From positions 310,001 to 374,000 of the forward strand of contig JAWKIQ010000001.1 of assembly GCA_041394185.1 (NCBI GenBank): DNA of 64,000 nucleotides. Reading direction: 5' to 3'. The position numbers and the translations under genes were made by a program. This DNA is from Acidimicrobiales bacterium (lineage in GTDB: Bacteria; Actinomycetota; Acidimicrobiia; Acidimicrobiales; Poriferisodalaceae). Positions 15,805 to 24,709 of this stretch are shown one piece after another (within the stretch, counting starts at the first letter, position 1; the number at the start of each line of letters is the position of its first letter). The notes beneath the pieces are model-generated. The model worked only from the letters and a program-made list of their open reading frames with translations. It was not told the DNA's origin and ran no database searches.

Positions 15805-16566
15805 ATGAACCTGACCTACTATCGACTCGAAATGCGCCGGTTGAGGCGCGACTACGTCACCATGTTTTTCACGGCGGGCCTTCCCGCATTTCTGTACCTG
15901 ATCTTCGGCGCGTCGCCCGAATACGGTGACGACCCCGTTCGCGACGGCAACGTCGCCATGTGGATCATGATCGCGATGGCCGCCTACGGAGCTGTGTCTG
16001 CCACCACCGGCATCGGCGGAATGGCCGCCGTCGAGAGGATGCAGGGTTGGGGCCGCCAGTTGGGTCTGACGCCGATGACCGACGCCGGCTACGTGGCGGT
16101 GAAAGCTGCGACGGCCCTCACCGTGGCTGTCGTGCCGATCGTGTTGGTCTATACGGTCGGGGCGCTCACCGGCGCGTCAGCTCCTTTGTCGGTCTGGGTG
16201 GTGTCGGCCGCCGTTCTGATCGTGGGTGCCATTACCTTCGCTCTTTATGGCCTTTCTTTCGGGCTTGCCTTTCGATCCGAGGCGGCCGTCAGCGCAGCAG
16301 GGGGTTCGCTGGTGATCCTCGCCTTCCTTGGCAACATCTTCATCCCGCTGAACGGCTGGCAGCTCGCCGTGGCGAAGTTCACGCCCCTGTATGGCTATGT
16401 GTCTCTGGCCAGACGGGCGCTGACCGGAGGCGCCACGATCGATCCCGACACCGGTGACCTGATCGCGGTGCCTCTCTGGCAACCGCTGACCAACGTGGTC
16501 GTGTGGACGGTGGTGTTCGCCGTGGCCGCCACGCTGCTGGTCGCGAGGGGCCGGGCTCGCCAATGA
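15805..16566 (+). CDS. ABC-2-type transporter permease
   Basis: Membrane subunit partnering the preceding ATPase, 253 residues with about six transmembrane segments, for example MFFTAGLPAFLYLIFGA, WIMIAMAAYGAVSATTGIGG and GSLVILAFLGNIFIPLNGW. I start at ATG 15805 because AGGAG lies 7 bases upstream and the product then begins MNLTYYRLEMRRLRRDY, like relatives. An in-frame ATG at 15730, overlapping the ATPase stop in ATGA, would add a 25-residue low-complexity leader. The stop overlaps the start of the histidine kinase gene. Confidence 0.88.
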   Translation: MNLTYYRLEMRRLRRDYVTMFFTAGLPAFLYLIFGASPEYGDDPVRDGNVAMWIMIAMAAYGAVSATTGIGGMAAVERMQGWGRQLGLTPMTDAGYVAVKAATALTVAVVPIVLVYTVGALTGASAPLSVWVVSAAVLIVGAITFALYGLSFGLAFRSEAAVSAAGGSLVILAFLGNIFIPLNGWQLAVAKFTPLYGYVSLARRALTGGATIDPDTGDLIAVPLWQPLTNVVVWTVVFAVAATLLVARGRARQ

Positions 16567-17753
16567 GTGGCGTGGCCCAACCGGCAGCCGCTCACGGCTG
16601 GATCGCCCGGCACGGTTGGCTGATGGCTGCCGTGTGGCTGGTGTTCCTTGCCTTTCCGGTGCTGACCGTCGTCTCCGACGACACCGGACGGCCCACCAAA
16701 ATCGCTGCGATCGCCCTGATGGCGCTGTTCAGCGTTGTGTACGTCGACGGGTTTCGGCGACAGGGCGAGCGAGAAAGCCAAGCGCTGAGCGACACAAACC
16801 GACTGAGCTACGACTGGGTCGCGGACGGGTCCAGCGGGGCAGCTCACTTCGCCGTGATGATCGCGCTGGCCGTGGTCACCTACGCAGTCGCCGGGCACGC
16901 GGCGCTGGGGATGACCCCATACGTCGTGGCGCTTGCGGTGTTCCACTTCACCTGGCCCATGGCATGGGCGGTCGCTGTCGCAGGAGTGGTGGTCAACCTG
17001 GCGGTTCCGGCGGCGACGGGCGATCTCGACGTCTTGTGGTTCTATGCGATCATCGCCGCCTCGGTTGGTGCTTCGACGCTGCTGATTCGGGCCGTCGAGA
17101 CCAACCAGTTCGAGCAGGCTCAGCTGCGGACCAGGCTGGCGCTCAGCGACGAGCGCGGTCGCGTGGCGCGCGACGTACACGACGTGCTCGGGCACAGCCT
17201 CACCGCCATGATTCTGAAGACCGAGCTGTGCCGCCGCCTTCTGGACGGCGTCGAAGCTGAAGACCAGGCCCAACGCGCACGGCTGGACGCGTGCCGAGCT
17301 CAGCTCGAAGAGCTCGAGTCCGTAGGGCGCAGCGCGCTGGCCGAGATCCGCTCGACCGTCGGCGGGCTCCGAGCTGCCGATCTCGCCGACGAGCTGACGG
17401 TGGCCCGCAGCGTGCTGGGCGACGCAGGAGTCGAGCTGGGGGTGGTGGGAACCCCTGGCGATGTCGACGAGCGCATGCGGTCTGTGGCCGGATGGGTTGT
17501 TCGCGAGGCGGTGACCAATGTGGTTCGCCACGCGCGGGCCAGCCGTTGTGTCATCGAGCTGCGACCATCCGAGGTGGTGGTGCTCAGGATCACCGACGAC
17601 GGTGTCGGGCTGGGGGAGTCTGCGCGTGGCAACGGCTTGAGGGGCTTGGACGAGCGGGTCGCCTCGTACGGCGCAGAATTGCGGGTCGCCCCTGCCCAAC
17701 CAGGTGATGGTTCGCTAGACGGCCACGGGACGAAGATCGAGGTGCTCCGATGA
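16563..17753 (+). CDS. Sensor histidine kinase (NarL/DesK-type partner)
   Basis: Membrane-bound kinase of 396 residues. The N-terminal 180 residues hold about six hydrophobic segments and no evident extracellular domain, so it probably senses something in or at the membrane. The HisKA_3 box is DERGRVARDVHDVLGHSLTAM with H206 as the phospho-acceptor, and the ATP-binding part has VREAVTNVVRHARASRC and ITDDGVGLG. It overlaps the permease stop and the response regulator start by 4 bp each. The system probably detects a membrane-active compound and switches on the adjacent exporter. Confidence 0.9.
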   Translation: MSGVAQPAAAHGWIARHGWLMAAVWLVFLAFPVLTVVSDDTGRPTKIAAIALMALFSVVYVDGFRRQGERESQALSDTNRLSYDWVADGSSGAAHFAVMIALAVVTYAVAGHAALGMTPYVVALAVFHFTWPMAWAVAVAGVVVNLAVPAATGDLDVLWFYAIIAASVGASTLLIRAVETNQFEQAQLRTRLALSDERGRVARDVHDVLGHSLTAMILKTELCRRLLDGVEAEDQAQRARLDACRAQLEELESVGRSALAEIRSTVGGLRAADLADELTVARSVLGDAGVELGVVGTPGDVDERMRSVAGWVVREAVTNVVRHARASRCVIELRPSEVVVLRITDDGVGLGESARGNGLRGLDERVASYGAELRVAPAQPGDGSLDGHGTKIEVLR

Positions 17754-18361
17754 CAGCCATCCGCCTGCTGCTGGCCGACGACCAAGCCCTGGTTCGCGGA
17801 GCTCTGGCGGCCCTGTTGGGGTTGGAGCCAGACCTCGAGGTCGTGGCCCAGGTGGGTCGCGGCGACGAGGTGGTGCAGGCGGCGATCGACAACGACGTGC
17901 ACGTTGCACTTCTGGACATCGAGATGCCCGGCATGAGCGGCATCGACGCAGCCGCCCGGCTGGCCGCCGAGTACCCAGCGGCCCGCAGCCTGATCGTCAC
18001 CACGTTCGGTCGTCCTGGGTATCTGCGCCGGGCCCTCGAGGCCGGGGCTTCGGGTTTTGTGGTCAAAGACACTCCAGCGCCCCAGCTGGCAGACGCTGTG
18101 CGCCGAGTGCACGGTGGCCTGCGGGTGGTCGACCCCGAACTGGCCACCGAATCACTGATCGAGGGAATGAACCCGCTCAGCCAGCGAGAGCAAGAGGTTC
18201 TGACCCTGGTTCTCGACGGCATGCCGGTTTCAGACATCGCCAACAGACTGAGCCTGTCGGTCGGCACGGTCCGCAACTATCTGTCGACCGCGGCCGGCAA
18301 GACCCATGCGCGATCCAGTGCCGAGGCCGCAATCACGGCGCGCGATCGCGGGTGGCTCTAG
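17750..18361 (+). CDS. LuxR/NarL-family response regulator
   Basis: Two-component response regulator of 203 residues. The receiver domain has the acidic pocket ADD at residues 9-11, the phospho-acceptor D56 in LLDIEMPGM and the conserved Lys in VVKDT. The C-terminal LuxR HTH is SQREQEVLTLVLDGMPVSDIANRLSLSVGTVRNYLS. Its ATG overlaps the kinase stop. The likely targets are the operon of ABC exporter genes and itself; no clear binding site could be assigned with confidence. Confidence 0.92.
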   Translation: MTAIRLLLADDQALVRGALAALLGLEPDLEVVAQVGRGDEVVQAAIDNDVHVALLDIEMPGMSGIDAAARLAAEYPAARSLIVTTFGRPGYLRRALEAGASGFVVKDTPAPQLADAVRRVHGGLRVVDPELATESLIEGMNPLSQREQEVLTLVLDGMPVSDIANRLSLSVGTVRNYLSTAAGKTHARSSAEAAITARDRGWL

Positions 18362-18372
18362 CCTGCGTCGCG

Positions 18373-20532
18373 ATGCACTTCGACGACGCAACCAGGGCCG
18401 TTCGATCGGGTGAAGCGCCCATGACCGTGGCCCGCCGACTGGTCGCGCACATGACACCGCAAGAGCGTCTCTGGTGCCTCGACGGCGACGGTCCGATATG
18501 GGCCGGCCTCGAGTTCATGGGGCAGGGCGGGTACTACAAAGACACTTTCAGCGCCGCTGTCGTCGAGCGCGTGGGGCTTGGCGGTGTGCACTTCGCCGAC
18601 GGCCCCAGGGGATGCGTGGTCGGCAACTCGACCGCGTTTGCGGTGTCGATGGCCCGAGGAGCCACCTGGGACCCAGACCTGGAAGAACGTGTGGGCGAGG
18701 TGATCGGGCGCGAACTGCGCGCGGCGGGGGCCAACCTGACGGGCGCCGTTTGTGTGAACCTGCTGCGACATCCCGCATGGGGAAGGGCGCAGGAGACCTA
18801 CGGAGAAGACCCGCATCACGTCGCAGAGATGGGAGCGGCGTTCACCCGCGGGCTGCAGCGAAACGTGATGGCGTGTGTCAAACACTTCGCCTGCAACTCG
18901 ATGGAGAACGCCCGGTTCAGTGTCGACGTCAGCGTCGACGAGGTCGCGCTGCACGAGGTGTACCTGCCCCACTTCAGGCGGATAGTGCAAGAGGGTGTCG
19001 CCGCGGTGATGACCGCGTACAACTCGGTCAACGGCCAGTGGTGCGGCGAGAACCAGCACCTGATCGCCGATGTGCTGCGAGGCGAATGGGGTTTCGAGGG
19101 CTTTGTCATCAGCGACTGGATCTTCGGGCTCAGGGATGCCGCCAAGTCGTTGTCGGCGGGGCTGGACATCGAGATGCCGTATCGCATGATTCGGTACCCG
19201 AACCTTCCCCTCGCCCTCGAAGCGGGCGAGGTCAGCTGGGCCGAGGTCGACGAGGCCGTGGCGCGGGTCGTGGCGACCTTGCTCCGATTCGGCGATCTGT
19301 TGGCGGCGGATGCGCCGTCGCTGACCGTCGTCGGCTCCGACCCTCACCGCCGACTGGCGCGCGACGTGGCAGGCCGTTCGATCGTGTTGTTGCGCAACGA
19401 GCCCGTGGGTGGCGCTCGGGTGTTGCCGATGCAAACCGACTTGTCGCTGGCCGTCCTGGGGCACCTCGCCGACAGCGTGAATCTGGGCGATGGCGGATCC
19501 AGTGATGTTTGGGACACCGACTGCCACACAGCCTTGGCCGGCCTGACCGAGCGCTACTCGTCGGTCGCCCACGACGATGGTAGCGACCTCGACAGGGCCT
19601 CGGCGGTGGCCCGAGGCGCAGACGCCGCTGTGGTGGTGGTCGGCTACACCTATCTGGACGAGGGTGAGTACATCGGGCGCACAGACCCGTCCCTGGGTGC
19701 TCTCTTCCCAGCCGGCGACGAACCCGAAGTGGCCGACCGGTTCGCCCGACGTATCTCGCAACTGGCGCCGGTCGAGACGCCCGATTGGCGACGTCGGCCG
19801 CGTGGGTTTGCCGTTGGAGGCGACCGGTCGAGTCTGCGCCTGCACGAAGCCGACGTGGCGCTGATTCGGGCGGTAGTGGCGGCAAATCCCCGAACCGTGG
19901 TGGTGATCCAGGCGGGCAGCGCGGTGATCGTCGACGAGTGGGCATCCAGCGTTCCAGCGATCGTCCAGTCGTGGTACGGCGGATGTCGTGCAGGGGAAGG
20001 GCTGGCCGATGTGTTGTGCGGCGATGTGAACCCCTCGGGCCGGCTCGCTTTCAGCGTTCCGACCGACGAATCGCACCTGCCCGCATTCGACGCCGCAGCG
20101 ACCGAGTTCGTGTACGACCGTTGGCACGGTTGGTGGCACCTGGCCCGGCATGGCCATCAACCCCGTTTCGCGTTCGGATTCGGGCTGTCGTACACCAGCT
20201 TTGAAATCGTCGACTCGCATGTCCAGCGCGGTGCCGATGGCCTGGTGGTGCGGGCGCGGGTTGCCAACACGGGCGCTCGCGACGGCGCCGACGTCGTGCA
20301 GGTGTACGCCGAACTGCCGGCGGCCGACCGCCCACCGCGCCTGGTGGGCTTTGCTCGCGTGGAAGTGCCTGCCGCCGGCGAGGCCGAGGTCGAGGTAGAG
20401 GTGCCGTTCGACAGGCTGGCCCTTCGCGATCCGTTGGCCGGTGCATGGGTACAACCCAACGGACGGCACATCATCTGCGTTGCTCGCAATGCCGCGGATG
20501 GTGCTGCACATCTGCACCACGTCGATATCTGA
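18373..20532 (+). CDS. Glycoside hydrolase family 3 beta-glucosidase-like enzyme
   Basis: Beta-glycosidase of family GH3, 719 residues, without a signal peptide, so probably cytoplasmic. The N-terminal barrel has HFADGPRG, ETYGEDPHH, CVKHFACNSMENAR and the nucleophile D248 in GFVISDWIFG. The second domain follows, with AAVVVVGYTYLDEGEYIGRTD and VIQAGSAVIVDEW. The end has RFAFGFGLSYTSFEI and a fibronectin III-like domain. I start at ATG 18373; an in-frame GTG at 18352 overlaps the regulator gene. It probably hydrolyses oligosaccharides taken up from outside; the sugar specificity is unknown. Confidence 0.9.
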   Translation: MHFDDATRAVRSGEAPMTVARRLVAHMTPQERLWCLDGDGPIWAGLEFMGQGGYYKDTFSAAVVERVGLGGVHFADGPRGCVVGNSTAFAVSMARGATWDPDLEERVGEVIGRELRAAGANLTGAVCVNLLRHPAWGRAQETYGEDPHHVAEMGAAFTRGLQRNVMACVKHFACNSMENARFSVDVSVDEVALHEVYLPHFRRIVQEGVAAVMTAYNSVNGQWCGENQHLIADVLRGEWGFEGFVISDWIFGLRDAAKSLSAGLDIEMPYRMIRYPNLPLALEAGEVSWAEVDEAVARVVATLLRFGDLLAADAPSLTVVGSDPHRRLARDVAGRSIVLLRNEPVGGARVLPMQTDLSLAVLGHLADSVNLGDGGSSDVWDTDCHTALAGLTERYSSVAHDDGSDLDRASAVARGADAAVVVVGYTYLDEGEYIGRTDPSLGALFPAGDEPEVADRFARRISQLAPVETPDWRRRPRGFAVGGDRSSLRLHEADVALIRAVVAANPRTVVVIQAGSAVIVDEWASSVPAIVQSWYGGCRAGEGLADVLCGDVNPSGRLAFSVPTDESHLPAFDAAATEFVYDRWHGWWHLARHGHQPRFAFGFGLSYTSFEIVDSHVQRGADGLVVRARVANTGARDGADVVQVYAELPAADRPPRLVGFARVEVPAAGEAEVEVEVPFDRLALRDPLAGAWVQPNGRHIICVARNAADGAAHLHHVDI

Positions 20533-20547
20533 ACCGACTCGCTCGCT

Positions 20548-20564
20548 GCCCGCACCGGGCGGGC
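20548..20564. terminator. Short hairpin between convergent genes
   Basis: Perfect 6-bp stem GCCCGC/GCGGGC with a 5-base loop, in the 36 bp between the GH3 stop and the stop of the convergent peptidase gene. No T-tract follows, so termination is plausible in either direction but not proven. Confidence 0.4.
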
Positions 20565-20568
20565 CCGC

Positions 20569-21312
20569 TCAGGACGAGGCGTCGTGGTGGCGCGGGTCTT
20601 GTCGATAGATGCCGCGCAACCCCTCGTAGAGCCGGGGCCTGGCCGCGGCCAGATGCGCAGGGCGGCAGAAGAACACCTCGGTTGCCACCGCGAAGAACTC
20701 CGACCGGTTGCTCCAGGCGTAGGCGCGAAGAGGCTCGTCTTCGAGGGGCTCGCCCAGGTACTGGTCATCCAGCAGGGTCTTCCAGTGCGAGGCTTCGGCA
20801 CCACGAAGTGGAGGCTCGCCGTCGCTGAAACCGCCGGCCATGTCGATCTTGTGTGTCATCTCGTGGATGACGACATTGCGGCCGCGATCTGGACGTCGGC
20901 TGTCGACGATGGCCTCGCTCCACGCGACACAAACCGGGGTCGAGTTGGGGCCGGTGCGTCCCGCAACCCGCATCGGCGAGTCGGAGAACACGCCGCCAGC
21001 GGGCCCGGCTCGGCGTGCTGTCACGGTGGTGGGCGACGATGTCACGATGATCGATCCGACGTTGCGGTAGAGCCACGTGTCCAGCGCCAGCACCGGTATG
21101 GCGGCGTTGGCTGCCACCGTCACCAGCACCTCAGGAGACAGGTCGACCGTGCCCACCGCCTCCCATCGTTTGGTTTCGATCAGCTCGAGGGTGATGTCTT
21201 GCAGCCTGGGTGCCAGGTCGACCTCGAGGCGCGACGCCAGGGCGACGTTCGTGTTGATGATGGCGCTGCACTGGTCTGGTGAAACAGCCGGTCGGCGGCG
21301 TCGGCCAAACAT
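20569..21312 (-). CDS. MtfA-like zinc-dependent peptidase (M90)
   Basis: A 247-residue metallopeptidase-like protein of the MtfA family. The zinc site is HEMTHK (H150, E151, H154) in the segment NVVIHEMTHKIDM, with a downstream Glu in RSEFFAVATEVFF as the likely third ligand. E. coli MtfA binds the sugar regulator Mlc; whether the same holds here is unknown. It lies 17 bp after the sulfatase gene on the same strand, so the two are probably co-transcribed. Confidence 0.82.
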   Translation of the reverse strand: MFGRRRRPAVSPDQCSAIINTNVALASRLEVDLAPRLQDITLELIETKRWEAVGTVDLSPEVLVTVAANAAIPVLALDTWLYRNVGSIIVTSSPTTVTARRAGPAGGVFSDSPMRVAGRTGPNSTPVCVAWSEAIVDSRRPDRGRNVVIHEMTHKIDMAGGFSDGEPPLRGAEASHWKTLLDDQYLGEPLEDEPLRAYAWSNRSEFFAVATEVFFCRPAHLAAARPRLYEGLRGIYRQDPRHHDASS

Positions 21313-21329
21313 CGGGGTCCGTCGACCCG

Positions 21330-23651
21330 TCAGCCCGGCTCGGTGTATTCGCAGTGAACAGAGTGGACCTCACCGCTGAATACGAACGGCCGCTCGTGCA
21401 TGTAGTCCAACGCCACGGGCGAACCGAGGTCCTTGCCCACGTCGAAGGTCTCGGAGAAGCTGAACATCGCCGGCATCGTCTTGGGCACGCGGGCCTGAGC
21501 CACCAGTTCCCCGTCGAGGTGCAGCCGGATGTCTGCGGGGCATCGGGCACGCCCGCCGTCGGAAACGAACTCGACGATGGCCGTGTGCTCGCCAGGGTTC
21601 ATCGCGCCGGCAGCCACCGCCTTGGTGCGGTAGATACCGCCCGCGTTGTACTCGGCGCGCAGCACCCCGTTCTGGACATAGACGGTGAAGCCGCCGGTGA
21701 CACCGCCCACGCAGAACAACACACCCTCGTCGTGCGGGCCACCGGTGAACGAGATGGTCGATCTGGATGAGGTGCCGCTGGTGAACTTGGGCGCCATCGA
21801 CTCGGCGATGCGATCGTCGTCGCCGCCGAAGTTCCACGAGCGGATGGGCGTGGACCTCATCAGGTCGGGCCGATACACCGAAGACAGCAGGCCCGCACCA
21901 ATCGGGAACACGTGGTTGGCCTCGGCATGGCGGTCGAACATCTCGCGCAGTTCTGCCAGCTTGGCCGGGTGTGTCTCGGCCAGGTCGCGAGCCTGGCTGA
22001 AGTCGTTGGTGAGGTCGTACAGCTCCCACTGGTCCTGGTCGGGGTCCCAGTCTTTGAGGCGGCTGTAGCTGCTGTCCCAGGGGTTGCGTGGCCCGAAGGC
22101 TCCGGCAAACCAGCCTTCGTGATAGACGCCGCGGCTGCCCATGATCTCGAAGTACTGGGTTTGGCGGCCCGTCCCTGCGTTGGCGTCGTGGAACGAACGG
22201 GCCATCGAAACGCCGTCGATGGGGTCTTGGTCGGCCCCGTAGAACGAGCCCGGAGCTTCTATACCCACGACGTCGTAGATGGTGGCGGCAATGTCTATGA
22301 CGTGGTGGAACTGGCTCCGCGGCACCGGATCGGGTGCGAACCCCTTGGGCCACGACACCGCGAGTGGTGTGCGGGTGCCACCGAAGTGGGCGGCCACGAG
22401 CTTGGTCGACTTGAAGGGCGTCTCGCCGGCCCAGGCCCAGCCCGCGTGATACATGGGGTCAGATACCGCAGATCCCAGGCTGTCGAGCCCGCCGTAGTCG
22501 CGGTCGAGTACCTCGGTCTGTTCAGCTGGCATCACCCGAAAACCGTTGTGGCACAAGATCTCCGAGATCGTGCCGAACAGCCCCTCGGCCGAAGCCCCGT
22601 TGTCGGAGTTGATGTAGAAGACGAGCGTGTTGTCGAGTTCGCCCATGCGCTCGAGCTCGTCGAGCACCTTGCCGTATTGGCGGTCTGTGTGTTCGAGGAA
22701 GCCCGCATAGACCTCCATCAGACGGGTCTGGAAGCGCCGCTCGGCCTCGGGCACATTCTCCCAGCGCTGCATGGTGGGGTTGATGGGTGTCAGCTCGGCG
22801 TCGTCGGGAATCCAGCCAAGCGCCCGCTGGCGTTCGTAGGTCTGTTCGCGCAGCGCCTCCCAGCCATCGTCGAACGCCCCGGCGTACTTGTCGGCCCACT
22901 CGGTCGGTACGTGGTGGGGCCCATGAACCGCTCCGGGCGTGAAGTACAGGAACACCGGCGCCTCGGGCCGCGTGTTGCGCTGTCTCCTGAGGTAGTCGAT
23001 GGCGCGGGCGGCCATGTCTTCGGTCAGGTGATAGTCGGGGTCGTGCGGGGGTTCTATCGGAGTGGTGTTCTCGAACAGCCTCGGCTCGTACTGTGACGTC
23101 TCGGCGGCCATGAAGCCGTAGAAGTAGTCAAAGCCCATGCCCGTGGGCCAACGGTCGAACGGCCCGGTGCGGTTGACCTCGTTGGCGGGAGTGTTGTGCC
23201 ACTTGCCGAACGCCGCGGTGGCGTAGCCGTATTCGCCCAGCACCTGGGCCACGGTGGCTGCACCGGCGGGGATCTCGCCGATGTAGCCGTCGAAATCGGT
23301 CGAATACTCGGGTATCTGCCCGAACCCGACAGCGTGGTGGTTGCGGCCGGTCAGGACACATGCCCGCGTCGGCGAACACATCGCAGTGGTGTGGAACCGG
23401 TTGTAGGCAACCCCCGAACGCCATACCCGCTCCATAGTGGGCATCTCGACCGGGCCGCCGTAACACGTTGCGTTGGAATAGCCGGCGTCGTCGGTCATGA
23501 AGATGACCACGTTCGGTGCATCCTCGCGCAGGCGCCTGGCCTCGCTGCGCCAATGATGCTCGGAGTCGAGAAGTGTGCGACCCGCTGTGCTGGACGACGT
23601 CGGCGGCGGAAACGGCAACGAGGGACCGGTGGGGGAGTTTGCTTTGACCAC
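21330..23651 (-). CDS. Arylsulfatase-type sulfatase
   Basis: Formylglycine-dependent sulfatase, 773 residues. The metal site begins NVVIFMTDDAGYSN, and the active-site motif is C92-S-P-T-R in MCSPTRACVLTGRN, where Cys is converted to formylglycine. Further family segments include GPHHVPTEWADKY and DNGASAEGLFG. The C-terminal 190 residues form a beta-rich extension, as in long arylsulfatases that act on sulfate esters. No signal peptide is evident at the N-terminus. No formylglycine-generating enzyme gene is in the window, so it must be elsewhere. Probable role: release of sulfate from organic sulfate esters. Confidence 0.92.
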   Translation of the reverse strand: MVKANSPTGPSLPFPPPTSSSTAGRTLLDSEHHWRSEARRLREDAPNVVIFMTDDAGYSNATCYGGPVEMPTMERVWRSGVAYNRFHTTAMCSPTRACVLTGRNHHAVGFGQIPEYSTDFDGYIGEIPAGAATVAQVLGEYGYATAAFGKWHNTPANEVNRTGPFDRWPTGMGFDYFYGFMAAETSQYEPRLFENTTPIEPPHDPDYHLTEDMAARAIDYLRRQRNTRPEAPVFLYFTPGAVHGPHHVPTEWADKYAGAFDDGWEALREQTYERQRALGWIPDDAELTPINPTMQRWENVPEAERRFQTRLMEVYAGFLEHTDRQYGKVLDELERMGELDNTLVFYINSDNGASAEGLFGTISEILCHNGFRVMPAEQTEVLDRDYGGLDSLGSAVSDPMYHAGWAWAGETPFKSTKLVAAHFGGTRTPLAVSWPKGFAPDPVPRSQFHHVIDIAATIYDVVGIEAPGSFYGADQDPIDGVSMARSFHDANAGTGRQTQYFEIMGSRGVYHEGWFAGAFGPRNPWDSSYSRLKDWDPDQDQWELYDLTNDFSQARDLAETHPAKLAELREMFDRHAEANHVFPIGAGLLSSVYRPDLMRSTPIRSWNFGGDDDRIAESMAPKFTSGTSSRSTISFTGGPHDEGVLFCVGGVTGGFTVYVQNGVLRAEYNAGGIYRTKAVAAGAMNPGEHTAIVEFVSDGGRARCPADIRLHLDGELVAQARVPKTMPAMFSFSETFDVGKDLGSPVALDYMHERPFVFSGEVHSVHCEYTEPG

Positions 23652-23738
23652 GGGGCGATCCTAGGTGCACGGCCCGCAACGGCCTAAGGCGGCCGATCTC
23701 GACACGTGGGCCGACAGGTGCTGGATAGGGTTCTGGCC

Positions 23739-24662
23739 ATGGCAACCGAAGTCCACAAGACCAGCTCGGGTCTCCAGTACTTACGCACTCCAGACGAACG
23801 GTTCGACGACCTGCCCGACTTCGACTATCGGCCGCGGTATGTCGACGTCGACGGCTTGCGCATGGCCTACCTGGACGAGGGTCCGGCCGATGGTCAGGCC
23901 GTCCTGCTGCTGCACGGCGAGCCGGCCTGGAGCTTCCTGTACCGGCGCATGCTGCCGCCGTTGCTCGAGGCCGGTTATCGCTGCGTGGTCCCAGACCTCA
24001 TCGGTTTCGGGCGCTCGGACAAGCCCATAGATCGTGACGCCTACAGCTACAACGGCCACGTCGCCTGGTTGCACCGTTTCCTCGACACCATCGAGCTTCC
24101 GCAGCGGAGCTTGCTGTTCGCGCAGGACTGGGGAGGGCTCTTGGGCTTGCGCTTGGTGGCCGAGCGCGTCGGTCAGTTCGGCAAGGTCGCCGTGGGCAAT
24201 ACCGGCCTGCCCACCGGCGAGTCTCTGGGCGCCGGGTTCGACGCCTGGCTGGCGTTCTCGCAAAGCGAATCGTTCCGCAACGTCGGCCCGATGTTCGGTC
24301 GGGCGGTGCAGTCGCGTCGGCTCACCGCAGCCGAGATGGCGGCATATGACGCCCCGTTCCCCGATGTCGACTACATGGCGGGCGCCATCGCCTTCCCTGC
24401 GCTGGTGCCGATCACGCCGCAACACGGTGCGGTTGCCGAGAACCGGGCCGCTTGGCGGGTGCTCGAAGGCCGCACCGAGCCGTTCTTGACCCTGTGGTGC
24501 CCCGGCGACCCGGTGCTGGGCCACCTGGCTCACCAATTCATCGACCGGATCCCGGGAGCACAAGGCCAACCGCATCAGACGTTCGAACCCGGCGGCCACT
24601 TCATCCAGGACGACCGCGGTGAAGACATCGCCGCCGCGTTGCTCGAGTGGTGGGCCGGCTGA
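23739..24662 (+). CDS. Haloalkane dehalogenase (HLD-I-like alpha/beta hydrolase)
   Basis: Alpha/beta hydrolase that removes halide from haloalkanes by an ester intermediate. 307 residues from ATG 23739. The oxyanion segment is HGEPAWSFLYRRM. The nucleophile D130 and halide-binding W131 are in AQDWGGLLGLRL, the classical DhlA-type motif. D257 in WCPGDPV and H287 in EPGGHFIQDD complete a plausible triad. These residues separate it from epoxide hydrolases, which share the fold but not Gln-Asp-Trp in the same form. It stands alone between the sulfatase and the mechanosensitive channel gene. Confidence 0.85.
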   Translation: MATEVHKTSSGLQYLRTPDERFDDLPDFDYRPRYVDVDGLRMAYLDEGPADGQAVLLLHGEPAWSFLYRRMLPPLLEAGYRCVVPDLIGFGRSDKPIDRDAYSYNGHVAWLHRFLDTIELPQRSLLFAQDWGGLLGLRLVAERVGQFGKVAVGNTGLPTGESLGAGFDAWLAFSQSESFRNVGPMFGRAVQSRRLTAAEMAAYDAPFPDVDYMAGAIAFPALVPITPQHGAVAENRAAWRVLEGRTEPFLTLWCPGDPVLGHLAHQFIDRIPGAQGQPHQTFEPGGHFIQDDRGEDIAAALLEWWAG

Positions 24663-24674
24663 TCCACTCGCACC

Positions 24675-24699
24675 GTTTGGCCGGGGCCGAAACGGGTTA
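24675..24699 (+). promoter_or_regulatory. SigB/SigF-type promoter of the MscS-family gene
   Basis: GTTT at 24675-24678, 15-bp spacer, GGGTTA at 24694-24699, a slightly weaker -10 than the GGGTAG seen at the other sites. The ATG at 24710 follows after 10 bases, so the transcript is probably leaderless. Confidence 0.45.
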
Positions 24700-24709
24700 A
24701 GACCCGCTG

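Noticed and set aside
18358..20520. 720-residue open frame antisense to the GH3 gene
   Set aside because: High-GC coding DNA gives long stop-free frames on the other strand; the translation is rich in His, Arg and Gly and shows no family motif, while the plus frame has all GH3 motifs.
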